This document shows positions 37,058 to 44,970 of a stretch of DNA of 46,601 nucleotides, piece after piece. Origin of the DNA: a virus. A program made the position numbers and the translations under genes. Each line of letters begins with the position of its first letter. Positions within the stretch are counted from its first letter, which is position 1. The notes under the pieces were generated by a model. The model saw nothing but the letters and a program-made list of their open reading frames with translations. It made no database searches and was not told where the DNA came from. Location: positions 1 to 46,601 of the IMG/VR virus record IMGVR_UViG_3300017783_004180. The stretch is one strand, 5' to 3'.

Positions 37058-38863
37058 TTATCCTTCACAAGCGAGACAGACATCACCATCGGCTATCGCT
37101 GATATGTCTAACTCTTTAATTATCTCCCTTTGTATTCTTCGACTAATTTTATCGGCTTTACCGATCTTTTCACTTCTACAATAATACAGTGTTTTTAGAC
37201 CAGTCTTCCATGCTAAGAAGTGAACAGCATGTAAATACTTAATATCTGCGTCAGGTCTAAAGAATAAATTAACTGACTGTGCTTGGTCAATATATTTTTG
37301 TCTTTCACTGGCATGGTTTATAATCCATTGTTGGTTCATCTCCATAGATGTTTTATATACATCTTTCTCTAAATCTGTTAGGTATTTTAGATGCTGTACT
37401 GAACCATCATTTGCTATAATACTTGACCATTCATCATCTAGATTTAACTTGCTCTCTTTACTTTTTTTCTCCAGTAGTTTCTGAAGGAATTTATTCTTAT
37501 TGGTATGAGATCCAGAAAGTGTATCTTGACGATAAGCATTAGCTCGAAAAGGCTCGATACTAGGAGAAGTATTACCCATGATAATGCTACTACTAGCATT
37601 AGGAGCAATAGCAAGCATATGGCTAAACCTCCGACCAGTACCAGTAGCATCAGGTGCTTCCCCTCGCTCAATACCCATCTCAATGTTTGCTTTATCCAGT
37701 CCAGTTCTAATATGTTTAAAAATCTTTTCATTTCTATTTCCTGCTATGGCACTTTCATAAGGTATTCCATTTTTCTGTAAGTAAGCATGAAAACCCAAAG
37801 CACCTATCCCAATAGATCTTTCTTGCTCAGCTGAATACTTGGCACGAGATAATTCAGGTCTAGCATTATCAATAAAATACTGCAAAACATTATCAAGCAT
37901 TTCAGCTACATCTTTCAGGAATGTTTTATTTTTTGACCACTCATCATAGTGTTCTAAGTTCAAAGATGATAAACAACATACAGCAGTTCTTTCCTCATTA
38001 GTAGGAAGTATAATCTCTGAACATAAATTACTTTGGTGAATTTTCAAACCCTTTTCTTTTAGGAACTCTGGCATCTGTTCGTTGCTAGTGTCAATGAAGT
38101 GTAGATATGGCTCACCAGTCATCATACGAGTTTCTAAAATACTTTGCCATAATTCTCTAGCCGATACATACTCTTTTACTTTTCCATTATGCGGATCCTT
38201 GAGTGCCCATTTATCATCACAGTTTTCATTCTTCATACAGTTTTCGATAATCTGCATAAAGCTGTGTGGGATATTAATACCATGGTGCATATTTAATGCT
38301 CGCATGTTAGGATCGCCAGTCGGCTTTCTCATTTCAATAAATTCTTTAATATCAGGATGGTCAATATTTAAGTACGCAGCATAGCTACCTCTTCTTGTAC
38401 GACCTTGACGATATGCTAATGAAGATGCGTCATACATTTTCATATGTGGCATAACACCAGTAGATTTATCATCGGCACTACGAATACCGAATCCTATGCC
38501 TACACCACCACCTGACATTGACAACCAGTTAGTTTCTGATAAATTTTGTACTAATCCTTCAGAAGAATCTTCAATATAATTTAAGAAACAACTAATAGGC
38601 AATCCTCTTTTACTTCTACCATAAGATAAAATAGGAGTGGCATAACTTAGCCAATGTTGAGATGAATAATCATACAACCTTTGAGCATGTTCAGGATTAG
38701 ATGAAAAAGTTTTTGATACAAAAGCGAATCTTTCTTGCGGAGAAGTTTCATCATCTTTCATATACGATTCTCTTAATCGTATTTTACCAGCATCATCTAG
38801 TAGAGAATCTCTAGTATAGTCTATTGTGATACCATGTATCTCTGAAATTAATTTATCTTCCAT
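37058..38863 (-). CDS. nrdA: Ribonucleotide reductase large subunit NrdA
   Basis: The ten-stranded barrel signatures are present: SCFLNYIED (first redox Cys), SGGGVGIGFG, NLCSEI (radical Cys with Asn and Glu), VCCLSSLNL (partner Cys), LYYCRS (radical-transfer Tyr pair) and a C-terminal CLACEG with the external Cys pair. The 601 residues lack an N-terminal ATP-cone, so overall activity may not be shut off by dATP. I start at ATG 38863, one base after the upstream stop; ATG 38875 is an alternative. The enzyme works with NrdB and probably the phage glutaredoxin. Confidence 0.94.
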   Translation of the reverse strand: MEDKLISEIHGITIDYTRDSLLDDAGKIRLRESYMKDDETSPQERFAFVSKTFSSNPEHAQRLYDYSSQHWLSYATPILSYGRSKRGLPISCFLNYIEDSSEGLVQNLSETNWLSMSGGGVGIGFGIRSADDKSTGVMPHMKMYDASSLAYRQGRTRRGSYAAYLNIDHPDIKEFIEMRKPTGDPNMRALNMHHGINIPHSFMQIIENCMKNENCDDKWALKDPHNGKVKEYVSARELWQSILETRMMTGEPYLHFIDTSNEQMPEFLKEKGLKIHQSNLCSEIILPTNEERTAVCCLSSLNLEHYDEWSKNKTFLKDVAEMLDNVLQYFIDNARPELSRAKYSAEQERSIGIGALGFHAYLQKNGIPYESAIAGNRNEKIFKHIRTGLDKANIEMGIERGEAPDATGTGRRFSHMLAIAPNASSSIIMGNTSPSIEPFRANAYRQDTLSGSHTNKNKFLQKLLEKKSKESKLNLDDEWSSIIANDGSVQHLKYLTDLEKDVYKTSMEMNQQWIINHASERQKYIDQAQSVNLFFRPDADIKYLHAVHFLAWKTGLKTLYYCRSEKIGKADKISRRIQREIIKELDISAIADGDVCLACEG

Positions 38864-38864
38864 T

Positions 38865-39419
38865 TTATTTTCCATACTGAATGACGATTGAAAATCTGTG
38901 CGTTGGGCTGTGGATTGTTGGTGGGTTGATTGTGTGGGGTATTGTGCCATCGAATAAAATTATCCTCCCTGGAATATAGAACGATGCCCAGTCTAGGGTA
39001 TCGTTGGTTGAGTTAGTAAACAGTGTTTGTCCACCCCAAGACTTTTCCCATTCCATGTTGGGATAATATAGCATGGTTAAATTATGCTCAGCACCAGTAT
39101 CGCAATGAAAACGATTTTTATCCTGGATTGTACTAAGGTTAATCCTAGCTTGTGTTATTGTATAGTCATCTAAGTGGTGTTTGATGTGGGAGTAATTGCT
39201 TATATCCTCTATCCCCATATTTTCCACATCAACGAGAGAGAGATTACAATATAAGTTATAGTCGCCTTTAGTCTCCAATCTTTGTACATCAGAGCCACTT
39301 AGCGAATACTTTTTGTTTAAGCAATAACTATATAGTCTTTCTCGTTCTTCGAAAGTAAAGATATTATCAAAATACCACAGAGACTTTCCATCGATCTTTC
39401 TGAGTCGTTCTTCAACCAT
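38865..39419 (-). CDS. 2OG-Fe(II) prolyl-hydroxylase-like protein (184 aa)
   Basis: HxD in RFHCDTGAEH (His105, Asp107), the GGQTLF strand, a distal His in GTIPHTINPP (His162) and Arg175 in THRFSIVIQYG follow the prolyl-4-hydroxylase layout. This is the clearest of the oxygenases in the window. The enzyme would hydroxylate a proline or other side chain using O2 and 2-oxoglutarate. It lies directly before nrdA, with the stop one base before the nrdA ATG. Its N-terminal LWYFDNIFTFEERERLY resembles phage P4H-like proteins. Confidence 0.8.
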   Translation of the reverse strand: MVEERLRKIDGKSLWYFDNIFTFEERERLYSYCLNKKYSLSGSDVQRLETKGDYNLYCNLSLVDVENMGIEDISNYSHIKHHLDDYTITQARINLSTIQDKNRFHCDTGAEHNLTMLYYPNMEWEKSWGGQTLFTNSTNDTLDWASFYIPGRIILFDGTIPHTINPPTIHSPTHRFSIVIQYGK

Positions 39420-39430
39420 ATATACTTACC

Positions 39431-39793
39431 CTATTCATCATCCTCGTTATCGTCTATATCAGCCTGTTTGGGCTCATGGTGGGGTCTCTCACAGGGCATC
39501 CCACTATTATCAAACCACCTGCCATCAGAGGTATGAAAATACTTCTGATAATAAACTCCAGTGGTTTTCATATGGTCAGTACGATATCGTCTAAACTTTT
39601 TTTCTTCTATTTTACCTTTATATTCTTCACCGAACTCACCTTGTAGTAATCTGCGTTGTGCAGCAACATAGCCACCACCATAAATCCTATCAATCCACTC
39701 ACCATTAACAAAATTAGTGACAACCCTTTTGGGTTTGGATTCTTCTATATAATCCTCATCTTCCCACTTTTCTTCAATCAGTGCTTTCTTCAT
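39431..39793 (-). CDS. Hypothetical protein (120 aa)
   Basis: Three ATGs in a row follow GAGGAG; the third (39793) has the best spacing. The protein is charged at both ends, basic and Tyr-rich in the middle, with YGGGYVAAQRRL and a His-rich HTSDGRWFDNSG. The C-terminus is very acidic. No family recognised. It overlaps the upstream gene by 20 bases. Confidence 0.55.
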   Translation of the reverse strand: MKKALIEEKWEDEDYIEESKPKRVVTNFVNGEWIDRIYGGGYVAAQRRLLQGEFGEEYKGKIEEKKFRRYRTDHMKTTGVYYQKYFHTSDGRWFDNSGMPCERPHHEPKQADIDDNEDDE

Positions 39794-40256
39794 CATCATC
39801 TCCTCGTTCAGTTTTAGTAAATTCTAAATTGGTATTCTCATTTATGTCAACGATATTGTCATTAGCTGGCGAATCTGGTATCTGAAGAGGTTCATCATTT
39901 TCACTTCGTATATCATAATTTACTTCCTCATTACTTCCCATTGGTCTTTTCTCAATAGAAACTAAATCGATGGTATCAAAATCTAAGGTTCCAATAATAA
40001 CCTTTGCTTGCTCTTTACCCATCTCGAGCACAAGTATATCTTTCGCAGCAATTAACATACCCATTGATGCACTTATTGCTTGCTTCCCAGTTTTAATACT
40101 TGTTAGTGCTTCCCAAAGTGGTGTAAGAATAAAGTTTTGCTCATACTCATGTTGCTTTCTAACTTCCTCCAACCTATCCGCATCAAATTTTTTCGCAGCA
40201 TATTCGTTGATATCAACTATTTCAGCATCTTGTATATTATCTTTATCGTCTGTCAT
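39774..40256 (-). CDS. Acidic hypothetical protein (160 aa)
   Basis: ATG 40256 overlaps the MaoC stop (ATGA) and has an AAGGAG site. Both ends are strongly acidic; the middle (residues 45-95) is hydrophobic and helical (AISASMGMLIAAKDILVLEM). No motif recognised. The pattern suggests a soluble protein with a compact core and flexible tails. Confidence 0.55.
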   Translation of the reverse strand: MTDDKDNIQDAEIVDINEYAAKKFDADRLEEVRKQHEYEQNFILTPLWEALTSIKTGKQAISASMGMLIAAKDILVLEMGKEQAKVIIGTLDFDTIDLVSIEKRPMGSNEEVNYDIRSENDEPLQIPDSPANDNIVDINENTNLEFTKTERGDDDEESTD

Positions 40257-40753
40257 TTTATCTCCTTCCCTTCGGGATTGACCCAATGTCTTCTTTCAAA
40301 GTTTGGGTCGCTTGATTTAAAAAAGTTTCTATCAACACCTTGTTCAAATGTCTCCATTAATCTTTTGGTTGGTCTAAATACTTGACCACTGCCTTTAGCT
40401 TTTATGATGCCATCGCTCATGTCTTTTATAGCGAATATACCTTCACCAAGTTCACCTGCTTTTCTATCTGTAGCTTTCCATACTTTTCGATAACATTTTA
40501 CTGTTGTAGGAAAGTGTATTGGTGCTAGGAAATTAATTTTAAAATTTCTAATAAAAAATCCAGGAACAGGATTAGAATACAATAAGGATATCATTAATGC
40601 TCCTGGCATAACATTACCCTCTTCATCACCAAAGTGTAAAGGATTATCATCTTGAATAATTTTACAAAAGTTTCTTACCAAGTCTTCAGTAATTTCTACA
40701 TCATGAATATAATCTTTTAATAAGTCTGCTCTATCAAAAGGAACTTCGCTCAT
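40253..40753 (-). CDS. MaoC-like hot-dog (R)-hydratase/dehydratase
   Basis: The MaoC/(R)-enoyl hydratase catalytic motif is clear: QDDNPLHF (Asp35, Asn37, His40). It is followed by GALMISLLY on the hot-dog helix and INFLAPIHFPTTVKC. Such enzymes add water to, or remove it from, (R)-3-hydroxyacyl thioesters, the dehydration step of fatty-acid elongation. The start at ATG 40753 forms TAATG with the primase stop and has GGAG upstream. The 166-residue length suits a single-domain MaoC. It lies 21 kb from fabI but completes the same pathway, replacing FabZ or FabA. Confidence 0.8.
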   Translation of the reverse strand: MSEVPFDRADLLKDYIHDVEITEDLVRNFCKIIQDDNPLHFGDEEGNVMPGALMISLLYSNPVPGFFIRNFKINFLAPIHFPTTVKCYRKVWKATDRKAGELGEGIFAIKDMSDGIIKAKGSGQVFRPTKRLMETFEQGVDRNFFKSSDPNFERRHWVNPEGKEIK

Positions 40754-41766
40754 TAGCATTTTCTCCATAAGTTAAATTTAGCCACAGCATCAACACCCTC
40801 TACACTATTATGTTCTATAAGAGCATGTATTGTTAGAGGTGTTTTACCTGCCATAATCATTTCATTAATATCTTTTTCTTTCACACTATCATTCCATAAA
40901 CAAACACGAAACCCATGATTAATCATTTTCTCAATCTGCTTTACTATGGCAGAGTTTCTTGGTTCATTATCAAATACGATAGTACAGTTATCTTTAAACT
41001 GACTGACTTGTGGTATATTAAAGTCAGCACCAGCTGTAGCAATACAATTATCTAGAAACAAACTATCGATTGGACCTTCGACAACATAAACATGTCTATC
41101 TTTATCTACTCGGTCGAGACCATATACTTTATGATTTTTTTCATTTGTTTTGATTGTATAATACTTAGGTGTTTCATTTCCGAAAGATCTGCCTTGTATC
41201 GCTATTAATTCTTTTTCTTCATTGTAAAATGGTATAACTAATCTTGGCTCATCACTTTCTATCTGATGAAACTTCATGACTATATTATTATTCACCCATT
41301 CTTTAAATCTGGGCACCCAAAAGAAGTGTTGATGAAGATCGTGATTTATGTGTCGTCTTAACAAGAACTTCTTGATTGGGTGCGAGTTATCCAAAGTAGA
41401 TACTAAGTTGGCATGTTTTAGCGAGGTATAAGCCAAGTTCGTATCTGTTTTGAATATTTCTAAATCAGGTTTATCTGTAATATGTTTATTATTAGTACTA
41501 CCAAATTTTTCAAGGGAGTACTCATTATAGATTCTTTGGTCAACCTGCTTGAGCAAGTTGCCTAGACTACTGCCAGCTTGACAGTTATGGCACTTGTAAA
41601 ATAACGAGGACTCTTTTCTATAGATATATCCTCTAGCTTTTGATTGATTTTTTTGTGAGTCTCCACAGAGAGGACAGGAAAAGTTCCATAGATAATCCTT
41701 CTGTTGTTTAAAGTTTCTTACACGAGGTGCAAGCATACTCGCATATTTTGCGTCCACATAAATCAT
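40753..41766 (-). CDS. DNA primase, T4 gp61-like
   Basis: A zinc-ribbon domain (CPLCGDSQ and KCHNCQAG, about residues 31-61) is followed by a TOPRIM-type catalytic domain with VVEGPIDSLFLDN and IVFDNEPRN, as in T4 gp61 and other phage primases. It makes RNA primers for lagging-strand synthesis together with the gp41-type helicase. The length of 337 residues matches gp61 (about 342). The promoter at 41774-41802 places the transcript start within one base of ATG 41766, so translation is probably leaderless. The MaoC gene follows by TAATG. Confidence 0.9.
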   Translation of the reverse strand: MIYVDAKYASMLAPRVRNFKQQKDYLWNFSCPLCGDSQKNQSKARGYIYRKESSLFYKCHNCQAGSSLGNLLKQVDQRIYNEYSLEKFGSTNNKHITDKPDLEIFKTDTNLAYTSLKHANLVSTLDNSHPIKKFLLRRHINHDLHQHFFWVPRFKEWVNNNIVMKFHQIESDEPRLVIPFYNEEKELIAIQGRSFGNETPKYYTIKTNEKNHKVYGLDRVDKDRHVYVVEGPIDSLFLDNCIATAGADFNIPQVSQFKDNCTIVFDNEPRNSAIVKQIEKMINHGFRVCLWNDSVKEKDINEMIMAGKTPLTIHALIEHNSVEGVDAVAKFNLWRKC

Positions 41767-41773
41767 AGATATA

Positions 41774-41802
41774 ATATTAGTTGAAAAAAACTTAAAAGTA
41801 AA
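41774..41802 (-). promoter_or_regulatory. Sigma70-like promoter of primase, near-leaderless
   Basis: Minus strand TTTACT (41802-41797), 17 bases, TAATAT (41779-41774), then TATATCT and ATG 41766. It shares TTTACTTTTAAGTTTTTTT with the promoter at 21523-21551. Confidence 0.65.
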
Positions 41803-41807
41803 GTTTC

Positions 41808-42224
41808 TTACATAAGATAACCAAGTAGTCCCATACCACCTGCAATACTAGCAATTATGCCCATGACATACCACTTATATTGCTCCAGTTTTACAACTTT
41901 GTTATCTAAATTCGTTATTTCTTCAGACATTTTGGCATGCTGTCGACTAGCAGTATCATTAATTGCCTTTTCTGACTGATGGATAGCAGTGACGACTTCT
42001 TTCGCACCTTCGGTAATTCGCTGATGCAGTACCTTAATATCTCTCTTAATTTCTTCATCGGTTTCTTCTCCCGAATCTAATCTACTGTCATGTACAGCTA
42101 GTAGCTTAGATATTTGAGAAGTGGCTTCACCTATCTTCTCAATAGATACATCGATCTTCTGAATATCATTCTTCAGGTTAGATATTTCGACTTGATTCTT
42201 TGCTATTTCGACTTCACTCGCCAT
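41808..42224 (-). CDS. Coiled-coil protein with C-terminal anchor (138 aa)
   Basis: The protein is a long coiled coil (residues 5-110, with ISNLKNDIQKIDVSIEKI) ending in one membrane span (YVMGIIASIAGGMGLLGYL), a tail-anchored layout. It overlaps the 3' end of the Rz-like gene by 11 bases. Similar tail-anchored coils occur beside spanin genes, so a lysis or membrane-fusion role is possible but not shown. Confidence 0.65.
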   Translation of the reverse strand: MASEVEIAKNQVEISNLKNDIQKIDVSIEKIGEATSQISKLLAVHDSRLDSGEETDEEIKRDIKVLHQRITEGAKEVVTAIHQSEKAINDTASRQHAKMSEEITNLDNKVVKLEQYKWYVMGIIASIAGGMGLLGYLM

Positions 42225-42831
42225 AGTTGTGTACCCTTTGCATTTCTCCTACCCATCTTTGTAATTGTTGAAGTTGTCTTCTTACTTCATTACAAGAGGT
42301 GTAGTTATCTACAGTTATCGTTGTTAATTCTGAGAGTCGGAGTTTTTCCTCTCCTCTATCGTCTCCATTTTCTTCCCCTCCTCCATCAGTACTTCTGGTG
42401 GTGTCGGGAACTTCATTTTTAATGGCACTGTCGTGGAGCAACCTAACATCGTCAGGAATACTACACTGAGCATCATCGTTTTCATTAAGTAGTTCATTGA
42501 CCTTCTCACTTATTTTATTTCCATTACTTGTTATTCTATTGCTGTCTGCTTCATATTCTTGAGCTAACTCGTTAGAAACTTTTTTAGCTTCAGCTTCAAT
42601 AAGTTTCATTTCTTCTTTCATGTTATTTAGCTCTTCGATAATCGGACCACTAGTCCAAACAGCACCCAATAGAAACGATCCGACGCCAAATAATAATCCA
42701 AAAACTAATCCCCAACTTTTAGGTATAAGTGGTAAAATAGAAACTATTACAAGTCCTATTAAGCCAACAGCTGTAATACCAAAATAAATTGAAGTGGGTA
42801 TCCACCCAAGTATAGTAATTAATGAAAACAT
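42214..42831 (-). CDS. Rz-like inner-membrane spanin candidate (205 aa)
   Basis: Two N-terminal membrane segments (IYFGITAVGLIGLVIVSIL and WGLVFGLLFGVGSFLLGAV) precede a coiled coil (residues 65-115) and a Cys followed by SIPDDVRLLHDSA, a motif typical of the end of the Rz periplasmic domain. Unlike standard Rz (one span) it has two spans and a further 85-residue polar tail with another Cys. An Rz1-like lipoprotein is encoded inside this gene in another frame, the classic embedded spanin layout. TAATG joins it to the upstream gene. The spanin call rests mainly on that pairing. Confidence 0.65.
   Translation of the reverse strand: MFSLITILGWIPTSIYFGITAVGLIGLVIVSILPLIPKSWGLVFGLLFGVGSFLLGAVWTSGPIIEELNNMKEEMKLIEAEAKKVSNELAQEYEADSNRITSNGNKISEKVNELLNENDDAQCSIPDDVRLLHDSAIKNEVPDTTRSTDGGGEENGDDRGEEKLRLSELTTITVDNYTSCNEVRRQLQQLQRWVGEMQRVHNYGE
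42324..42497 (-). CDS. Rz1-like outer-membrane spanin lipoprotein, embedded frame
   Basis: Within the Rz-like gene, another frame codes a lipoprotein: signal (MLSVVFLTM), lipobox LGCS and a Pro-containing tail (FPTPPEVL), then a charged end, about 57 residues. The start is ATG 42497, preceded by GAAGG, or ATG 42485. Embedding of Rz1 in Rz is known in lambda and many phages. A working pair would fuse the inner and outer membrane at lysis. The lipobox and Pro motif together make chance unlikely. Confidence 0.7.
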   Translation of the reverse strand: MNYLMKTMMLSVVFLTMLGCSTTVPLKMKFPTPPEVLMEEGKKMETIEERKNSDSQN

Positions 42832-43706
42832 TATAATGCTGTAGTTGATACTACGATATCGTTTGGTTGGTTAAGCATAGTGCTTTTACCAACTGACCTT
42901 GCTACAGGTCTTTTGATATGTCTCCAACTTCCTCCACCATTTCTATTAAATCTTATTGCTTTAGTATCACCCTCTTTTGTTTGTAAGACTATGACACCTT
43001 TCGGATTTTTACGAGCATAATTATATATGGCAGATTGTGTATCATCTGACATATTCAGATACTCTTTCCATTTAGAATATTTCTTTTTCCCTGATTTAAA
43101 CTTTTTAAGGACATCGCCTGATACTTGAAATGTAGCAAACTTTCTACCCTTTTTCATTCTAACTGTTGGGGATAAATCTACTCCCCCACCTGACACTGAG
43201 TTTGCAGCAACTTCTTCATCAGTCTGGTCTTTTGGTTTTTTACCAGCTTTTTTCATAGAGATTGCGATTGCTGCTTGTTGTGCAGGCGACTTTGCTTCGA
43301 TATTAAACATATTCCAATATAGATGTTCAATAACTTCTTCGACTAATAATTCTTCTTCTAATAGAGAAATATCTTTTGATATTAAGTCTTCATATTTTTC
43401 ACGCAATATATGTACTGACTCTTGTCCTTCATATGCTTCACGAATTAGATAATATGCTGCAGCAAGTGAGCCCAGTCTGGTTTTACCACCAGGAGCTTTT
43501 TCTACGAACTGCTTTAGTTTGAATATTAATCTATGTAAAAAGGTATATGCGTTCTTTTCCTTAGTAGTAGTCAGCTTGTTAGCTTTCTTAAGGATCTTAC
43601 CTCTCTCGTCAATAATACCTTCTTTAAAAGCATCAGTGTCTTTAAAAGGTTTTACTAACATAGAAATTATTCTATAAGCAATTATATTATCTACTGTTTT
43701 ACTCAT
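42831..43706 (-). CDS. Conserved T4-like marine-phage protein (291 aa)
   Basis: The N-terminal DNIIAYRIISMLVKPF and TDAFKEGIIDERGKILKK, with a following helical region, match a family I recall as conserved in T4-like marine phages, of unknown function and found near structural genes. The C-terminal half is basic with a Gly/Ser-rich linker near 175-185. ATG 43706 overlaps the upstream stop. A morphogenesis role is likely from context only. Confidence 0.7.
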   Translation of the reverse strand: MSKTVDNIIAYRIISMLVKPFKDTDAFKEGIIDERGKILKKANKLTTTKEKNAYTFLHRLIFKLKQFVEKAPGGKTRLGSLAAAYYLIREAYEGQESVHILREKYEDLISKDISLLEEELLVEEVIEHLYWNMFNIEAKSPAQQAAIAISMKKAGKKPKDQTDEEVAANSVSGGGVDLSPTVRMKKGRKFATFQVSGDVLKKFKSGKKKYSKWKEYLNMSDDTQSAIYNYARKNPKGVIVLQTKEGDTKAIRFNRNGGGSWRHIKRPVARSVGKSTMLNQPNDIVVSTTAL

Positions 43707-44080
43707 ATCTCTCTTAGTATATCTACGATGCTTTCATCGTGATTTAAACTTGTGGAACGAGTGGATGTTCCTGGAATATATTCGGGAAGTCTGCCTAGAT
43801 ATGTTAGGAATACAATAAGTGCATTCCAGCTTTCTTCATCCACTTTGAAGAATAGCATATCAGTTGCAGCTTCTCCCCATAAATTATAAATTACGATTAT
43901 ATGATTTAAAATTAATCTTTCTCTTAGATCTTTGTTCTTTTTATATCTTTGAAATAATTTGTTAAGATATAAAAACTTCTTTAAATCATTTTCAAACTCT
44001 TCAAGTGTCGCACAAGAAGGGTTATCGTAATTATTTAGAGCAAACTGAAGAAAGTTATTTTCTGTCAGTTTTTTTATCAT
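43703..44080 (-). CDS. Conserved T4-like protein (125 aa)
   Basis: The layout LTENNFLQFALNNYDNP, LEEFENDLKKFLYLNKL, LRERLILNHIIVIYNLWG, ADMLFFKVDEESW matches a widely conserved T4-like gene of unknown function that I recall beside the preceding family. It is soluble and helical with no catalytic motif. It overlaps its neighbours on both sides by a few bases, fitting a fixed gene block. Confidence 0.72.
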   Translation of the reverse strand: MIKKLTENNFLQFALNNYDNPSCATLEEFENDLKKFLYLNKLFQRYKKNKDLRERLILNHIIVIYNLWGEAATDMLFFKVDEESWNALIVFLTYLGRLPEYIPGTSTRSTSLNHDESIVDILREI

Positions 44081-44267
44081 TGCTCTTCTTTGGTTCTTCA
44101 GTTTGAAATTTTACAATATCTTCTAATGCTTGAATCGCACCAGTCAACATGTTCATCTCAGCTTGAGTATTAACCACACCTTGATTAAGTTGAATAAGGA
44201 TCTCTTCTTTTTTCTTTAGAGAATCTCTGTATCCATCAAGTTTCGCATTAACATCATAATCTGCCAT
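44055..44267 (-). CDS. Small coiled-coil protein (70 aa)
   Basis: The protein is a Glu/Lys-rich helix (residues 5-50, with KKKEEILIQLNQG), ending in a basic tail with KKSNDKKTDRK. A good GGAGATAATT site precedes the ATG. It overlaps the next gene by 26 bases. Small coiled proteins in this place often have scaffold-like roles; not proven. Confidence 0.6.
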   Translation of the reverse strand: MADYDVNAKLDGYRDSLKKKEEILIQLNQGVVNTQAEMNMLTGAIQALEDIVKFQTEEPKKSNDKKTDRK

Positions 44268-44290
44268 AATTATCTCCTAAAAATAATATA

Positions 44291-44887
44291 TTAGTTTACA
44301 ACTACAGAGTTAGAGCCAATAACACTCCACCCTACAGTAGCAACATACAGTAAAGTGACTGCGTCACCAACTGCATTGAATGTTATAGTAGTACCACCAT
44401 TTAATGTTGTAGGTGTAAGGACACAAGATCCTGAACCACCAACTACTACAAAAATTTTAACTTGCCCAACTGTACCATTAGCAAGTGACGCAGCATCTGA
44501 ACCAGATGACAAAGTAAGTTCGGTCACAGCTTTAGTTAAGTCGGCAGTAGATGTTCCTGTTGAAGACTGAGCAGTTTGCGATAGGTATAAACTACCACCA
44601 CTGATTGCTACATCCCCATTTACATCAAGTTTCTGTGTTGGAGTTGCTACTCCTACACCAACTCGGTCAGTTGAAGCATCTACATATAATAGATTGTTGT
44701 CGTTTAATCCTTCGACACGAGTGTCTTGGTCACCACCAGATTCGTTAATAATAACTGGGGTGTCTAAGTTTGCGAATAGATTTGCGACTGTTAGTTTTTT
44801 ATTAGAGCCACCTTGAACGATATTCAAGAGATCGGCACCTGCAGCAGAGGTTGCTGCGACTAGTTCTGAAATTTTTTGGTCTGCCAT
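44291..44887 (-). CDS. Probable virion fibre-like protein (198 aa)
   Basis: The start MADQKISELVAATSAAGADL and the repeat-like VGVGVATPTQKLDVNGDVAISG are typical of phage tail-fibre or neck-appendage proteins, where a short beta-helix precedes a globular tip. The C-terminal half is beta-rich and Gly/Ser/Thr-rich. An AGGAG site and an upstream hairpin separate it from the next gene. A receptor-binding or decoration role is likely (inference). Confidence 0.7.
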   Translation of the reverse strand: MADQKISELVAATSAAGADLLNIVQGGSNKKLTVANLFANLDTPVIINESGGDQDTRVEGLNDNNLLYVDASTDRVGVGVATPTQKLDVNGDVAISGGSLYLSQTAQSSTGTSTADLTKAVTELTLSSGSDAASLANGTVGQVKIFVVVGGSGSCVLTPTTLNGGTTITFNAVGDAVTLLYVATVGWSVIGSNSVVVN

Positions 44888-44918
44888 AATTTTACTCCTA
44901 TTTTATATTTGCAGAATA

Positions 44919-44942
44919 GGGAGGGTTTTTTACAACCCTCCC
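44919..44942 (-). terminator. Stem-loop between structural genes
   Basis: A perfect 9-bp stem GGGAGGGTT / AACCCTCCC with a 6-base loop lies between two structural-type genes. On the minus strand it is followed by TATTCTGC, a weak tail, so it may be a partial terminator that sets gene dosage or a 3'-end protector. Confidence 0.55.
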
Positions 44943-44970
44943 ACAGTTCTAGGTTTATGTTATTCGGTTA

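Noticed and set aside
37444-37731. Minus-strand 95-codon frame inside nrdA
   Set aside because: It lies wholly in another frame of a strongly conserved gene, has no lipobox, signal or ribosome site, and a Leu/Val-rich shadow composition.
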